From the NCBI RefSeq assembly GCF_025359345.1, contig NZ_JANYGQ010000037.1, forward strand, positions 1 to 64,000: DNA of 64,000 nt, read 5' to 3'. The notes under the pieces were generated by a model. The model saw only the letters and a program-made list of their open reading frames with translations. It had not been told where the DNA came from and did no database searches. A program made the translations under genes and the position numbers. Source of the stretch: Mucilaginibacter sp. Lineage in GTDB: Bacteria > Bacteroidota > Bacteroidia > Sphingobacteriales > Sphingobacteriaceae. Of the stretch, positions 26,247 to 34,425 are shown piece by piece (the first letter of the stretch is position 1; the number at the start of each line of letters is the position of its first letter).

Positions 26247-26981
26247 ATGCCATTTTTATCCCGCATATCCCTCCCTTCCCTGCAGGATGGCACTTACCTG
26301 CAACATATTCCAAGCCTTAACCAGGGATTGCAACTCACGCTAGAAAATAACGTAACATTCTTTGTTGGCGAGAACGGGTCGGGCAAGTCGACCTTGCTGG
26401 AAGCCATTGCAGAGCAATGCGGATTTAGTCTGAGGGGCGGCAATCGGAACCACAATTTAAATACGGGCCACCGGTTTGAAGGGTACGAATCGGCGCTGGC
26501 ACCGTGCCTGCAGCTGACTTGGTCTCCGCGCAGGATAAACGAAGGCTTCTTCATGAGAGCAGAAAGTTTTTTCAACTTCGCGTCCTACATTGATGAATTA
26601 GCTGTAGACGATAGGCGCATTTTTAATGCCTATGGCGGTCGGTCACTGCACGAGCAATCGCATGGCGAATCGTTCCTTTCTTTATTTAATAACCAGTTCG
26701 AGTCTGGTATCTATATCCTTGATGAGCCTGAAGCCGCCTTGTCGCCGGCAAGGATATTGGCCTTTATGTCGGTAATTCATGAACTTGACCGAAGCGGCCG
26801 GGCGCAATTTATAATAGCTACCCACTCGCCGATGCTAATTTGTTACCCGGGCGCCACTATTTACCAGTTTGATGAAAGTGGTGTGCGCGAGACGAGTTAC
26901 AAAAATACGGAGCACTTCTATCTCACCAAATCGTTTTTGGATAACCCGGAGGCGTATTTGAGGCATTTGATGGACGGTTGA
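26247..26981 (+). CDS. ABC/SMC-like single-domain AAA ATPase
   Basis: 244 residues. Walker A GENGSGKST at 41-49, an ABC-type signature-like HGESFLSLF near 140, Walker B SGIYILDEPEAAL (~155) and a D-loop/H-loop-like ATHSPML. It lacks a transmembrane partner and is related to ATP-binding cassette proteins used in DNA or RNA handling rather than transport. The partner and substrate cannot be told; no nuclease neighbour is seen. Confidence 0.85.
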   Translation: MPFLSRISLPSLQDGTYLQHIPSLNQGLQLTLENNVTFFVGENGSGKSTLLEAIAEQCGFSLRGGNRNHNLNTGHRFEGYESALAPCLQLTWSPRRINEGFFMRAESFFNFASYIDELAVDDRRIFNAYGGRSLHEQSHGESFLSLFNNQFESGIYILDEPEAALSPARILAFMSVIHELDRSGRAQFIIATHSPMLICYPGATIYQFDESGVRETSYKNTEHFYLTKSFLDNPEAYLRHLMDG

Positions 26982-26990
26982 AGGCATCCG

Positions 26991-27764
26991 TCACATTTTT
27001 CTCAACTTAAATATCAAAAACTCCGGTATCTTACTTAGCCGGTAGTAAGTCTGCGGCTCTATCTCTTTAAGTTCTTCTAACGGACGGGGATCTACCAACC
27101 GTTCGATAAGAAAGCCGGCGTCCGTAGCTGCCGTGGCAATATCGCCAATTGGCATAGTCCAGGTGTTCGCGGTGTTTTTGCCAAGGGCGTCAATCGTTTT
27201 TCTTTTGGCAAAGTAATCTCCTGTGATTGTTACTTCGCGGGTGTCTATCTTTTCGTTTATCTGTAATGTCCGCGTGAAGAATTCTTCGCTGCCGGTATCG
27301 TCCATTGCAAACCGCAGCGGGTGCCCGCATGAAAAGAGAAATGATGAATTTGATTTCAGTATGCGATATACATGTTCAAATACTTTACTCCAATCCTCTA
27401 CGTAGTGGATCGCAAGGCTCGAGTATACAAAATCAAAACTATTGTCAGGGAAGTTGATAGCTTCCATATCCATGATATGGAACTCGCATTCGGGATATGA
27501 ATTTTCGGCGATTTTGATCATCTCATCGCTCATATCGATGCCTACTGATTTTGCAGCGCCCTGCCTTTTGAGGTATATGCTGTCTTCCCCGCTCCCGCAG
27601 CCCACACTTAGTACGGTTTTACCTTCAATATTGGGTAATAGCGCGTACATTGCCGGCTTTTCGTAATACGCATGGTAGACGGATTCTTTCCGATTTCGAA
27701 CGTGAGCAGCATATTCTTTTGCTCTCAACTTATAGAATTGTGCAGATTTATCGTCGGTTGACAT
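26991..27764 (-). CDS. Class I SAM-dependent methyltransferase
   Basis: 257 residues with the Rossmann-like methyltransferase motifs: motif I VLSVGCGSGEDSIYL near 50-64, acidic D of motif II in GIDMSDEMIK, FDFVYSSLAIHYVEDW for motif IV and V. UbiE/COQ5-like. The methyl acceptor is unknown. It is convergent with the ATPase gene and followed 9 bp away by its stop. Confidence 0.88.
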   Translation of the reverse strand: MSTDDKSAQFYKLRAKEYAAHVRNRKESVYHAYYEKPAMYALLPNIEGKTVLSVGCGSGEDSIYLKRQGAAKSVGIDMSDEMIKIAENSYPECEFHIMDMEAINFPDNSFDFVYSSLAIHYVEDWSKVFEHVYRILKSNSSFLFSCGHPLRFAMDDTGSEEFFTRTLQINEKIDTREVTITGDYFAKRKTIDALGKNTANTWTMPIGDIATAATDAGFLIERLVDPRPLEELKEIEPQTYYRLSKIPEFLIFKLRKM

Positions 27765-27837
27765 GTATAAATATACAATAAATCTGAATTGAACCTATAT
27801 CGACAGATATCGAATTAAAGCCGCCTGGTCTTACTCC

Positions 27838-28203
27838 TTACTTACTAAACTCCCCAAAATGCCATAGTATCCCTGAGGGATCATGCACGTAACACTCTTT
27901 ACCCCAGTCAAACACCCGAACAGCCGTTAATTTTACGCCCTTATATTTACCAGGCAGCTCTAACGCCACCAAATCGTCCCAAAATTTGTCAACATCGTCA
28001 ACTTCCATAAAAACCATGGTATTGTCTATCCAGTCTTTTACATAGCCATCCTGCAGGTAGAAAGCCAATCCGCCTGATTTAAACACCGACATATTATGAA
28101 ACAGCACAGTTTCCTCAAAACCGAGGTCACGATAAAAACTGCGCGATATTTCAAAATTTTCGGCACCAATAAACGGGCGGATTGACTTACCTCTGTGTTG
28201 CAT
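27838..28203 (-). CDS. VOC-family (glyoxalase/bleomycin-resistance-like) protein
   Basis: 121 residues with a single beta-alpha-beta-beta-beta VOC unit pattern: IGAENFEISRSFYRDLGFEE, FYLQDGYVKDW and a final HDPSGILWHFGEF containing likely metal ligands. Single-domain members form dimers with diverse activities (isomerase, dioxygenase, drug binding). The specific function is unknown. Its start is 20 bp downstream of the DUF1080 gene end on the same strand. Confidence 0.85.
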   Translation of the reverse strand: MQHRGKSIRPFIGAENFEISRSFYRDLGFEETVLFHNMSVFKSGGLAFYLQDGYVKDWIDNTMVFMEVDDVDKFWDDLVALELPGKYKGVKLTAVRVFDWGKECYVHDPSGILWHFGEFSK

Positions 28204-28222
28204 TTTTTTTACCTAAAAGTTT

Positions 28223-29212
28223 TTATTTCCCTTCCCTGATGGTTATATTCCTGTAATCAATCGGCCCATGGTCGCCTTGGATAAATATCGGGCCGGGTTC
28301 GCCTTCCTTGCTGTCGATGGCGCCGCCTGTTATGCCGGGTATTATTTGGTTGCTTATCACAGTTGTCCCGTTAGCTACAACAGTTACCATTCGGCCAACC
28401 AAAGTAACGTCGTACGACTGCCATTCGCCCGGGTTTTTCGCCATCATTTTGTTTGGCGGCAAAAAGCCGTAAATAGCACTAAACTGGCAATTTATTGGTT
28501 CAGGTTCGCCACTTTTGGTATCGATAACCTGCAATTCGTAGCGACCGCGCAGGTAAACGCCGCTATTGCTACCCTGTGGGTAACGGAACTCGATGTGTAG
28601 TTTAAAATCTTTGTAAGTTTTATCGGTCAAAAGGTTAGCACCTGAATGCGGGCTCCTCAAAATACCTTTTTCGGCAATCCATTGGTTTTTTTCGCCGTCG
28701 GCATGCCAGCCTTTGGTATTTTTGCCGTTAAACAAGGCCACAGCTGGCCCCCAAACCGGGGCTTTAGAGCGAATTAACGCGGGTGCGCGTACGCCGGTCC
28801 AGTTATAAGTCGCGCCATCAACATAAACCATGGTACCGCTAATTTGATTGCCTTTTACCTCGAACTGGAAATCCATGTTGCTTTTACCGTCTTCCCACTG
28901 CGGCGGGATGGAAAAGCTGTATTTACCAAAATTGTCTTTGACTTCCGATACTGGCCGGGCACTGCCGAAAGCATAGCAAAAACGGCCGATAAGCGTATGC
29001 GTGCCTGATTTTTGCACTTCCAGCCACGATGGTATGCCCTTTCCATCTTTGACAATCGTTAAATCCCAACGCCCAATTATATCCGGGTCTTTTTTCATTT
29101 CTGCGTGCTGTGCAAAAATCCTGGTGGTCGAACAAAGTACCAGCAGCAACATAATTTTAGACTGCAGAAAACGGGTAACATACTTACGGCCGAACATCGA
29201 TAATTTTTTCAT
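28223..29212 (-). CDS. DUF1080 (3-keto-disaccharide hydrolase-like) secreted protein
   Basis: 329 residues with an N-terminal hydrophobic segment (~17-33, ending RIFAQ) as signal peptide. An N-terminal ~120-residue beta domain precedes a concanavalin-like DUF1080 domain: LFNGKNTKGWHADG, then KDFKLHIEFRYPQGSNSGVYLRGRYELQV and a conserved RNITIREGK end. Family members include 3-keto-glycoside hydrolases, so a role in sugar-polymer or glycoside breakdown in the periplasm is likely. A second DUF1080 gene lies at 31828. Confidence 0.88.
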   Translation of the reverse strand: MKKLSMFGRKYVTRFLQSKIMLLLVLCSTTRIFAQHAEMKKDPDIIGRWDLTIVKDGKGIPSWLEVQKSGTHTLIGRFCYAFGSARPVSEVKDNFGKYSFSIPPQWEDGKSNMDFQFEVKGNQISGTMVYVDGATYNWTGVRAPALIRSKAPVWGPAVALFNGKNTKGWHADGEKNQWIAEKGILRSPHSGANLLTDKTYKDFKLHIEFRYPQGSNSGVYLRGRYELQVIDTKSGEPEPINCQFSAIYGFLPPNKMMAKNPGEWQSYDVTLVGRMVTVVANGTTVISNQIIPGITGGAIDSKEGEPGPIFIQGDHGPIDYRNITIREGK

Positions 29213-29310
29213 TTTAGTATTTTTGGTTGATTTTATAGGTTGTTATTGATTTTGAAAGGTAGCTTTTTATTTCGTTTTATAAAAACATCAACAAATGCAA
29301 AACAGTTTTA

Positions 29311-29928
29311 CTAACTGTCAATTTTTAGTTGCGGCCTGTACCCCGCCCTGAATGCCTCGACTGTAGATTTTGGCGTGAGCACAGTTACTTTTGATAATGA
29401 AGGGAAAGCTGCGGTTTTATCGTAGCCGAACGGCGTCCAATGATGGATTAACTGGTTCGCCACCAAATAAGGTTCGTTGTCGAACTTTATAAAAGTACCA
29501 TCCGGCAAATCATTTATATCAGCTTCAAAGGTTACTTTTTCGTTATTCGCATCAATCCTTTCGGCCTGCAATATATCGTCGAATTTATTGATTGATGTTT
29601 TCTTATCGAACCCGTAGCCGGGATTACCTTTAAGCCAGGCCGACTTAAAGCGATTGGCATCTTCGCGCCGGCATTCAAAACAGGGCCGGTGGCCTGCAGC
29701 AAACGCAGTAGCCTCGTCCAAAAAGAACAATTCCGTCCACAACCCGGGCGACATGACGTGCCTGTGCCTGTTTTTAAATTGCAGCACGCAAATAATCCAG
29801 GCCTTATGCTTAAACGGCCGCAATATAGTTTTGCCTTTACCGTGCAATTGGCCACGGTTACCCAGCCAGGCGCCGCGTGCGCTGGTGGTGATGATATTCC
29901 CTTGCGGGTCTACACGGTTTTGCAGCAT
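29311..29928 (-). CDS. Conserved hypothetical with a GHRPCFECRR motif
   Basis: 205 residues, no signal peptide. The motif GHRPCFECRREDANRFKSAW near residue 80 has a CxxCRR arrangement seen in a widespread uncharacterised family and reminiscent of small metal-binding motifs such as the Ada zinc site. The second half has FIKFDNEPYLV and HWTPFGYD. A DNA-repair or metal-linked function is speculation. Upstream start and end are clear; next gene 3 bp downstream in transcription order is upstream here (29932). Confidence 0.7.
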   Translation of the reverse strand: MLQNRVDPQGNIITTSARGAWLGNRGQLHGKGKTILRPFKHKAWIICVLQFKNRHRHVMSPGLWTELFFLDEATAFAAGHRPCFECRREDANRFKSAWLKGNPGYGFDKKTSINKFDDILQAERIDANNEKVTFEADINDLPDGTFIKFDNEPYLVANQLIHHWTPFGYDKTAAFPSLSKVTVLTPKSTVEAFRAGYRPQLKIDS

Positions 29929-29931
29929 ACG

Positions 29932-30243
29932 TTAGTCGAAATACGTTTCGGTGGACGCAGATAGCGTAAGCAGTTCCAGCTTTGGTTCAACCTCCATCCC
30001 ACTCGCTTCCAGTTCAGTAGCAAATTTTTTAAACGAGTCGAGTGAGGTCAGCACCTCATGCGCAGCCTCGTTTTCTAACTGGTCGAAGTGCATAAATGTT
30101 TTACCATCGGGTAGCAACCATGCACCATACTTTATGCCGGGATGATTGAGCAGTTTTAATTCCGAGACGATAGCTGCGATATTGGCCTGGTTGACGGCGA
30201 CATATTCCGGCCGCACTGTGTACATAACCCTAACAACTTTCAT
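29932..30243 (-). CDS. Small hypothetical protein (antibiotic-biosynthesis-monooxygenase-like size)
   Basis: 103 residues from the ATG at 30243 (MKVVRVMYTVRPEY); the frame opens nine codons earlier but MKVV is the more natural start. The sequence reads like a dimeric alpha-beta barrel protein (FMHFDQLENEAAHEVLTSLDSFKKFATELEASG) of the kind related to ABM/Dabb proteins. It ends 3 bp before the start of the CFECRR gene, suggesting one operon with it. Confidence 0.65.
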   Translation of the reverse strand: MKVVRVMYTVRPEYVAVNQANIAAIVSELKLLNHPGIKYGAWLLPDGKTFMHFDQLENEAAHEVLTSLDSFKKFATELEASGMEVEPKLELLTLSASTETYFD

Positions 30244-30274
30244 GTTATCTTTTTTGCGGAAAGATAGCAAAGTG

Positions 30275-31453
30275 TTATTTCTTTTTCAAGGTTATTACGG
30301 TTATCTCCGGCCAAATGCCCAACCTGCCCTTAAAACCCAGGAAGCCAAAGCCGCGGTTAACATACAGGTATTTGCCCTTGCGTTCATAAAGACCCGCCCA
30401 CTGCGGGTACATATATTTTACCGGGCTCCACTGAAAACCAAACAACTCGATGCCAAACTGCATGCCGTGCGTATGCCCGGCCAAAGCAAGGTTAATATAC
30501 TTTTCGTGTTCCAGTGTTTTCGCCTCCCAATGTGAGGGGTCGTGCGACATCAGTATCTTAAATTCATCGTCGCCCACATTTGCCGCTGCCCGGGTTAAGC
30601 TGCCATATTTGTGAAAGCCACCCTTGCCCCAGTTCTCCACTCCTATTAAAGCTATAGCAGCGCCGTCTTTTTTTAATTGCACGGAATTGTTCAGCAATAA
30701 CTTAAATCCGATCTCTTCATGTACTTGTTTTAATCTTACAAGGTTAGCTGCTTTTGTTTCCTCACTTTCCCAACTGGTGTAATCGCCATAGTCGTGGTTT
30801 CCCAAAACCGAATACTTTCCAAATTGAGCTTGAAGTTTAGAAAAAGTATCCATCCATGGTTCCATCTCGCTGGCTTTGTTGTTCACCAGGTCGCCGGTAA
30901 ATAAAATTAAATCACTGTTTTGCTTATTTACCAACGAAATCCCCTTTTCAACGCCTTTTCGACTGCTGAAACTGCCGGCATGTATATCGGACAATTGGGT
31001 TATAGTGAAGCCATCAAACTCTTTTGGCAAATCATCAAACTTTAAGGTTACGCGGTGGACTTTATAACGGTGCCGCCCGCCGGTCATGCCGTAAAGTAAA
31101 CTTATAAAAACAAATAGGGCGACAAATACAGCAAGTTCGCTTGCCCAAATACTGCGCGGTGGAGAGCTTCTGAATATCCGCGTAATATCCTCCACCAGCA
31201 AAACCGGCATCGCCAAAATTTTAGGTACAAAAGCAAGCAGTGTGCCTGCCATCAGGGCGGCAATCAAATCGACTGGCGACCTGTTACCGCGACCACGGCT
31301 CATCAAAACTGCAAACCCTAAGGCAAGCAATAAATCAACCAGCCAGTATCCCCATAAAATAAATTGATTGTTTGTGAGTGTTTCAACAGCTTTAAAAAAG
31401 TAGAAATCGGCTGCTATCCATGCAAATAAAATAAACGGAAGTCGTGTTCTCAT
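30275..31453 (-). CDS. Membrane-anchored metallophosphoesterase
   Basis: 392 residues. About four TM segments in the first ~125 residues precede a calcineurin-like catalytic domain with D156-x-H158 (LSDIHAG), GD187-188 (FTGDLVNN), GNHD at 218-221, LSHDP and a terminal AGHTHG. These ligate a dinuclear metal site. YkuE-like. It could hydrolyse phosphodiesters or membrane-linked nucleotides such as UDP-diacylglucosamine-type substrates; substrate unknown. The active site likely faces the periplasm. Confidence 0.88.
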   Translation of the reverse strand: MRTRLPFILFAWIAADFYFFKAVETLTNNQFILWGYWLVDLLLALGFAVLMSRGRGNRSPVDLIAALMAGTLLAFVPKILAMPVLLVEDITRIFRSSPPRSIWASELAVFVALFVFISLLYGMTGGRHRYKVHRVTLKFDDLPKEFDGFTITQLSDIHAGSFSSRKGVEKGISLVNKQNSDLILFTGDLVNNKASEMEPWMDTFSKLQAQFGKYSVLGNHDYGDYTSWESEETKAANLVRLKQVHEEIGFKLLLNNSVQLKKDGAAIALIGVENWGKGGFHKYGSLTRAAANVGDDEFKILMSHDPSHWEAKTLEHEKYINLALAGHTHGMQFGIELFGFQWSPVKYMYPQWAGLYERKGKYLYVNRGFGFLGFKGRLGIWPEITVITLKKK

Positions 31454-31827
31454 GTGTACAAAAGTATATTGGCCGTTAATTGTTTAGTTACGGTTGCTAA
31501 TAGCATGACGAACCGCAAGGAAAAACATTTTAAATAAAAACAGGCAGGTGTTTTATTGACATTTCTGTGGCCTTTCGTCGCGCCGTTCATAAATGCCAAG
31601 ATTGCAACCGGCCAGGCAATGTTATTAGCTCCCCAGTAAGGATTTTCAATTTCGCTGCAAGCTTTTTTATGGTTTGCCAATTCGGCTGCAAATAAATAAA
31701 TGTTATACATAATAAGTAAAAACCGGTCGGGACAAATCGGCTCACATCTTATAACATTTTTGTTGCCTGTGATTCAGGAAAACAATAATAGTTATATTGC
31801 CCATTGTAACAATTAAAAGTTGTCCCT
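31454..31827. other. Intergenic region without a supported gene
   Basis: About 370 bases. A leftward open frame of 86 codons overlaps the next gene's start by 4 bp but has no recognisable protein character. The stretch just before 31828 is AT-rich and likely holds the DUF1080 promoter (TTATATTGC-like). Confidence 0.35.
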
Positions 31828-32604
31828 ATGAAAAACCAATTATTTTTAACCGCGGCACTTGTATGTGCTACAGTTATTACTTACGCGCAAACAACCATCA
31901 AACAAGCTAATATACCATCGGCTAACCCTGATAACGCCGAAGTATTTACCCCAATCCCCAATACGGTAGTTCCTGGCAAAACATTCAGTAACGCACCATC
32001 AGATGCGATTGTGTTGTTTGATGGCAAAAACCTGGATGAATGGATGTCTGAGGATAAATCGCCTGCAAAATGGAACGTTGCAGACGGTATAGTTACCGTG
32101 AACAAAAAGGCGGGCGATATTGAAACGAAAAGGCAATTTAACAGCTACCAGTTGCACATTGAGTGGCGTATTCCTGCCGACATAGCCGGCGAAGGGCAGG
32201 CGCGCGGCAACAGCGGCGTGTTTTTGTCCGGCAAATACGAAATACAGGTCTTGGATAATTATAACAACGAAAACAAAACCTACACAAACGGCATGGCCGG
32301 CAGCGTTTATCGGGAAGCAATCCCGCTGGTTAATCCCGCAAAAAAGGCCGGCGAATGGAATGTTTACGACATAGCCTATTCTGCACCGGAGTTTAATGAT
32401 GATGGCTCGGTAAAGGCCCCCGGACATGTTACCGTGTTTTTTAACGGCGTAATGGTGCAGAATAACACGGAGATACGCGGTGGTACCTCGACAGATAAAA
32501 AGCATGTATATGTTAAACATGGCGCGGCGCCGTTACGGTTGCAGGCACATGGTGATAAAAGCGTCCCTATCAGCTACAGGAACATTTGGATAAGGGAAGA
32601 ATAA
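31828..32604 (+). CDS. Secreted DUF1080 protein (3-keto-disaccharide hydrolase-like)
   Basis: 258 residues with a signal peptide ending TYAQ (~20). A single DUF1080 domain: FDGKNLDEWMSEDKSPAKWNV, FNSYQLHIEWRIP, GNSGVFLSGKYEIQVLD, and terminal YRNIWIREE. It lacks the extra N-terminal domain of the paralogue at 28223. Probable periplasmic glycoside-processing enzyme. A terminator follows at 32644, so it is monocistronic. Confidence 0.9.
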   Translation: MKNQLFLTAALVCATVITYAQTTIKQANIPSANPDNAEVFTPIPNTVVPGKTFSNAPSDAIVLFDGKNLDEWMSEDKSPAKWNVADGIVTVNKKAGDIETKRQFNSYQLHIEWRIPADIAGEGQARGNSGVFLSGKYEIQVLDNYNNENKTYTNGMAGSVYREAIPLVNPAKKAGEWNVYDIAYSAPEFNDDGSVKAPGHVTVFFNGVMVQNNTEIRGGTSTDKKHVYVKHGAAPLRLQAHGDKSVPISYRNIWIREE

Positions 32605-32643
32605 TTCCTCATAGAAACAAAACACTGTATCTTCAGATGACAT

Positions 32644-32674
32644 AAAAAGCCTGGCCCAGACTGCCGGGCTTTTT
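32644..32674 (+). terminator. Terminator after the DUF1080 gene
   Basis: AAAAAGCCTGGC pairs with GCCGGGCTTTTT (one wobble) with a 7-base loop and the T run built into the stem end. Confidence 0.85.
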
Positions 32675-32775
32675 ACATTTTAAATAAATATTCAACCCCT
32701 TTGTGACATTCTTTTCCCCCGTGCTACTAATTACCTGTAATTAACAATTAAATTAGTAAAAGCATATGCAAACAA

Positions 32776-33288
32776 ATGGGCACGCCTAAGCAAAACGAAC
32801 AATTTCTATCAATAATTGAGCAACACAAGGGCATCATTTACAAAATTGCCAATTCGTTTAAAAAGGACGAGTATGATAAAAAAGACCTGATGCAGGAAAT
32901 CATCCTGCAATTGTGGCGTTCCTTCGCCAGCTATGACGAAAAAAGCAAATTTTCTACCTGGATGTACCGGGTCGCGTTGAACGTGGCGATCGCTTCCTAT
33001 CGGCAAGAAAAAAGAAAAAAAGAGCTGATAAGCCCTATGCCCGACAGCATTATTGCATTTGCCGATGAGAACGACAAAAGCGATAAAGAATATGAGCTAA
33101 GCCTTTTACACCAATTCATCTGCGAATTGAAAGAGCTCGACCGGGCACTGATGCTGCTATACCTTGAAGAAAGAAGCGGTAAAGAAATGGCAGAAATATT
33201 AGGGCTAAGCGAAACAAACATTCGTACCAAAATAAACAGGGTAAAAGAACAATTAAAACAAAGGTTTTCAAAAATTAACATTAAATAA
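32776..33288 (+). CDS. ECF-type RNA polymerase sigma factor
   Basis: 170 residues with sigma region 2 (KDLMQEIILQLWRSFASYDEKSKFSTWMYRVALN) and region 4 (GKEMAEILGLSETNIRTKINRVKEQLKQRF). No N-terminal extension, so it is the short ECF class. The next gene starts 1 bp after its stop and encodes a membrane protein, the usual sigma/anti-sigma arrangement. Target promoters are unknown. The ATG at 32776 is preferred; an ATG 10 bp earlier is out of frame. Confidence 0.92.
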   Translation: MGTPKQNEQFLSIIEQHKGIIYKIANSFKKDEYDKKDLMQEIILQLWRSFASYDEKSKFSTWMYRVALNVAIASYRQEKRKKELISPMPDSIIAFADENDKSDKEYELSLLHQFICELKELDRALMLLYLEERSGKEMAEILGLSETNIRTKINRVKEQLKQRFSKINIK

Positions 33289-33289
33289 A

Positions 33290-33949
33290 ATGGAAGAACT
33301 GGATATAAAACAACTATGGCATACATACGATTTAAAGCTTGAAAAATCGCTGCAGCTTAATCAGAAAATAATGAATGAACTGCAGGCCCAAAAGGCAGAA
33401 ACCAACATCAGTTCATTCCGCCGCAACCAGGTGGCCGGGGTTGTGTTTGGCATACTTTGGGTATTATTTTTAGTATTCTGGACGATAATCGGCCACCGCA
33501 GTATTTATTTCGCCGGCTCGATGGGCATTATTGCATTGTTCAATATTTTCGCGGTGGCTACCTATATCAGGCATCTTGCCCTGCTCGACCAGGTTGATGT
33601 CGCCGATAACATTACCCATGCCCAGCAAAAGCTGGCAACCATCCAGTCGTCCTTAAGTAATTCGGGCAGGATAATGATATTGCAGACACCATTTTGGTGC
33701 ACTTTTTGGTACAGCCAGCAACTGGTTGACCATGGCGGCAGTACTTTTTGGACGATCAACCTTACTGTAGTCGCGATTTTTATCGGCTTATCAGTGTACC
33801 TGTACAAAAAACTCACTTACAGAAATATCCACATAAAATGGGTAAAAGCCTTTATAGAAGGTTTTGGCGGCAAAAAGTTAATTAAAGCAATGGAGTTTAT
33901 GAACGAGATTGAAGACTTTAAAATGGATAAGGAGCTTGATGTTGCATAA
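33290..33949 (+). CDS. Membrane partner of the sigma factor (possible anti-sigma)
   Basis: 219 residues. A ~45-residue cytoplasmic N-terminus with coiled-coil character (EKSLQLNQKIMNELQAQKAE) is followed by two adjacent TM segments (~48-90) and a third near 150-170. No FecR/ZAS zinc motif was seen. Position 1 bp behind the sigma gene supports an anti-sigma or signalling role, but the family is uncharacterised. Confidence 0.7.
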   Translation: MEELDIKQLWHTYDLKLEKSLQLNQKIMNELQAQKAETNISSFRRNQVAGVVFGILWVLFLVFWTIIGHRSIYFAGSMGIIALFNIFAVATYIRHLALLDQVDVADNITHAQQKLATIQSSLSNSGRIMILQTPFWCTFWYSQQLVDHGGSTFWTINLTVVAIFIGLSVYLYKKLTYRNIHIKWVKAFIEGFGGKKLIKAMEFMNEIEDFKMDKELDVA

Positions 33950-33976
33950 CTTATAATTTCACTTAAGCGTTCCAAA

Positions 33977-34040
33977 GCGTTCCATTTTTACACGCGGAAC
34001 ACCCCGAACGCTATGAAACACGCTGATTATCAATCACTTC
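33977..34040. repeat. Dispersed intergenic repeat, copy B
   Basis: GCGTTCCATTTTTACACGCG then GGAACACCCCGAACGC and TGAAACACGCTGATTATCAA. Matches copy A (16551) block for block and copy C (34180). Confidence 0.7.
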
Positions 34041-34179
34041 AATTTTTATCAATATTTAATGTATTGATTATTAAGCGATTAAACAAATATCGGGGAATTC
34101 CTTACACACTTTTAGCAGGCTTATACTGGATGCGGGCCTTTAATGGGAATACCTGCCAGTCGGCAACACGCCTGCAAAT

Positions 34180-34245
34180 CGTTCCATTTTTTCGCACGCG
34201 GAACACCCCGAACGCGCTTAAACACGCTTAAACACGCTTACTATC
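34180..34245. repeat. Dispersed intergenic repeat, copy C
   Basis: CGTTCCATTTTTTCGCACGC then GGAACACCCCGAACGC, followed by a short tandem AAACACGCTT and CTATCAG. The 476-bp gap 33950-34425 holds copies B and C and no supported gene. Confidence 0.65.
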
Positions 34246-34425
34246 AGAATATTAACTTTTAGCAAATTAGTAAACATCTGATAATCAACCTATTTAAATT
34301 CAACTCTTTCGTCTCGCCCTAAAAAATTCACACTTCACTTTAATACTGAATTTGTCCCTACTGACAAAACACTGTCAGCACTTTAACCACAACAACCACC
34401 TAAATTTGTTGTAATCATTATCACC

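Noticed and set aside
31450..31710. Leftward 86-codon frame overlapping the metallophosphoesterase start
   Set aside because: Composition and lack of any domain or hydrophobic pattern make a real protein unlikely; the overlap with the next start is probably chance.
34013..34231. 72-codon frame between dispersed repeats
   Set aside because: It is made largely of repeat copies B and C and has no protein character.
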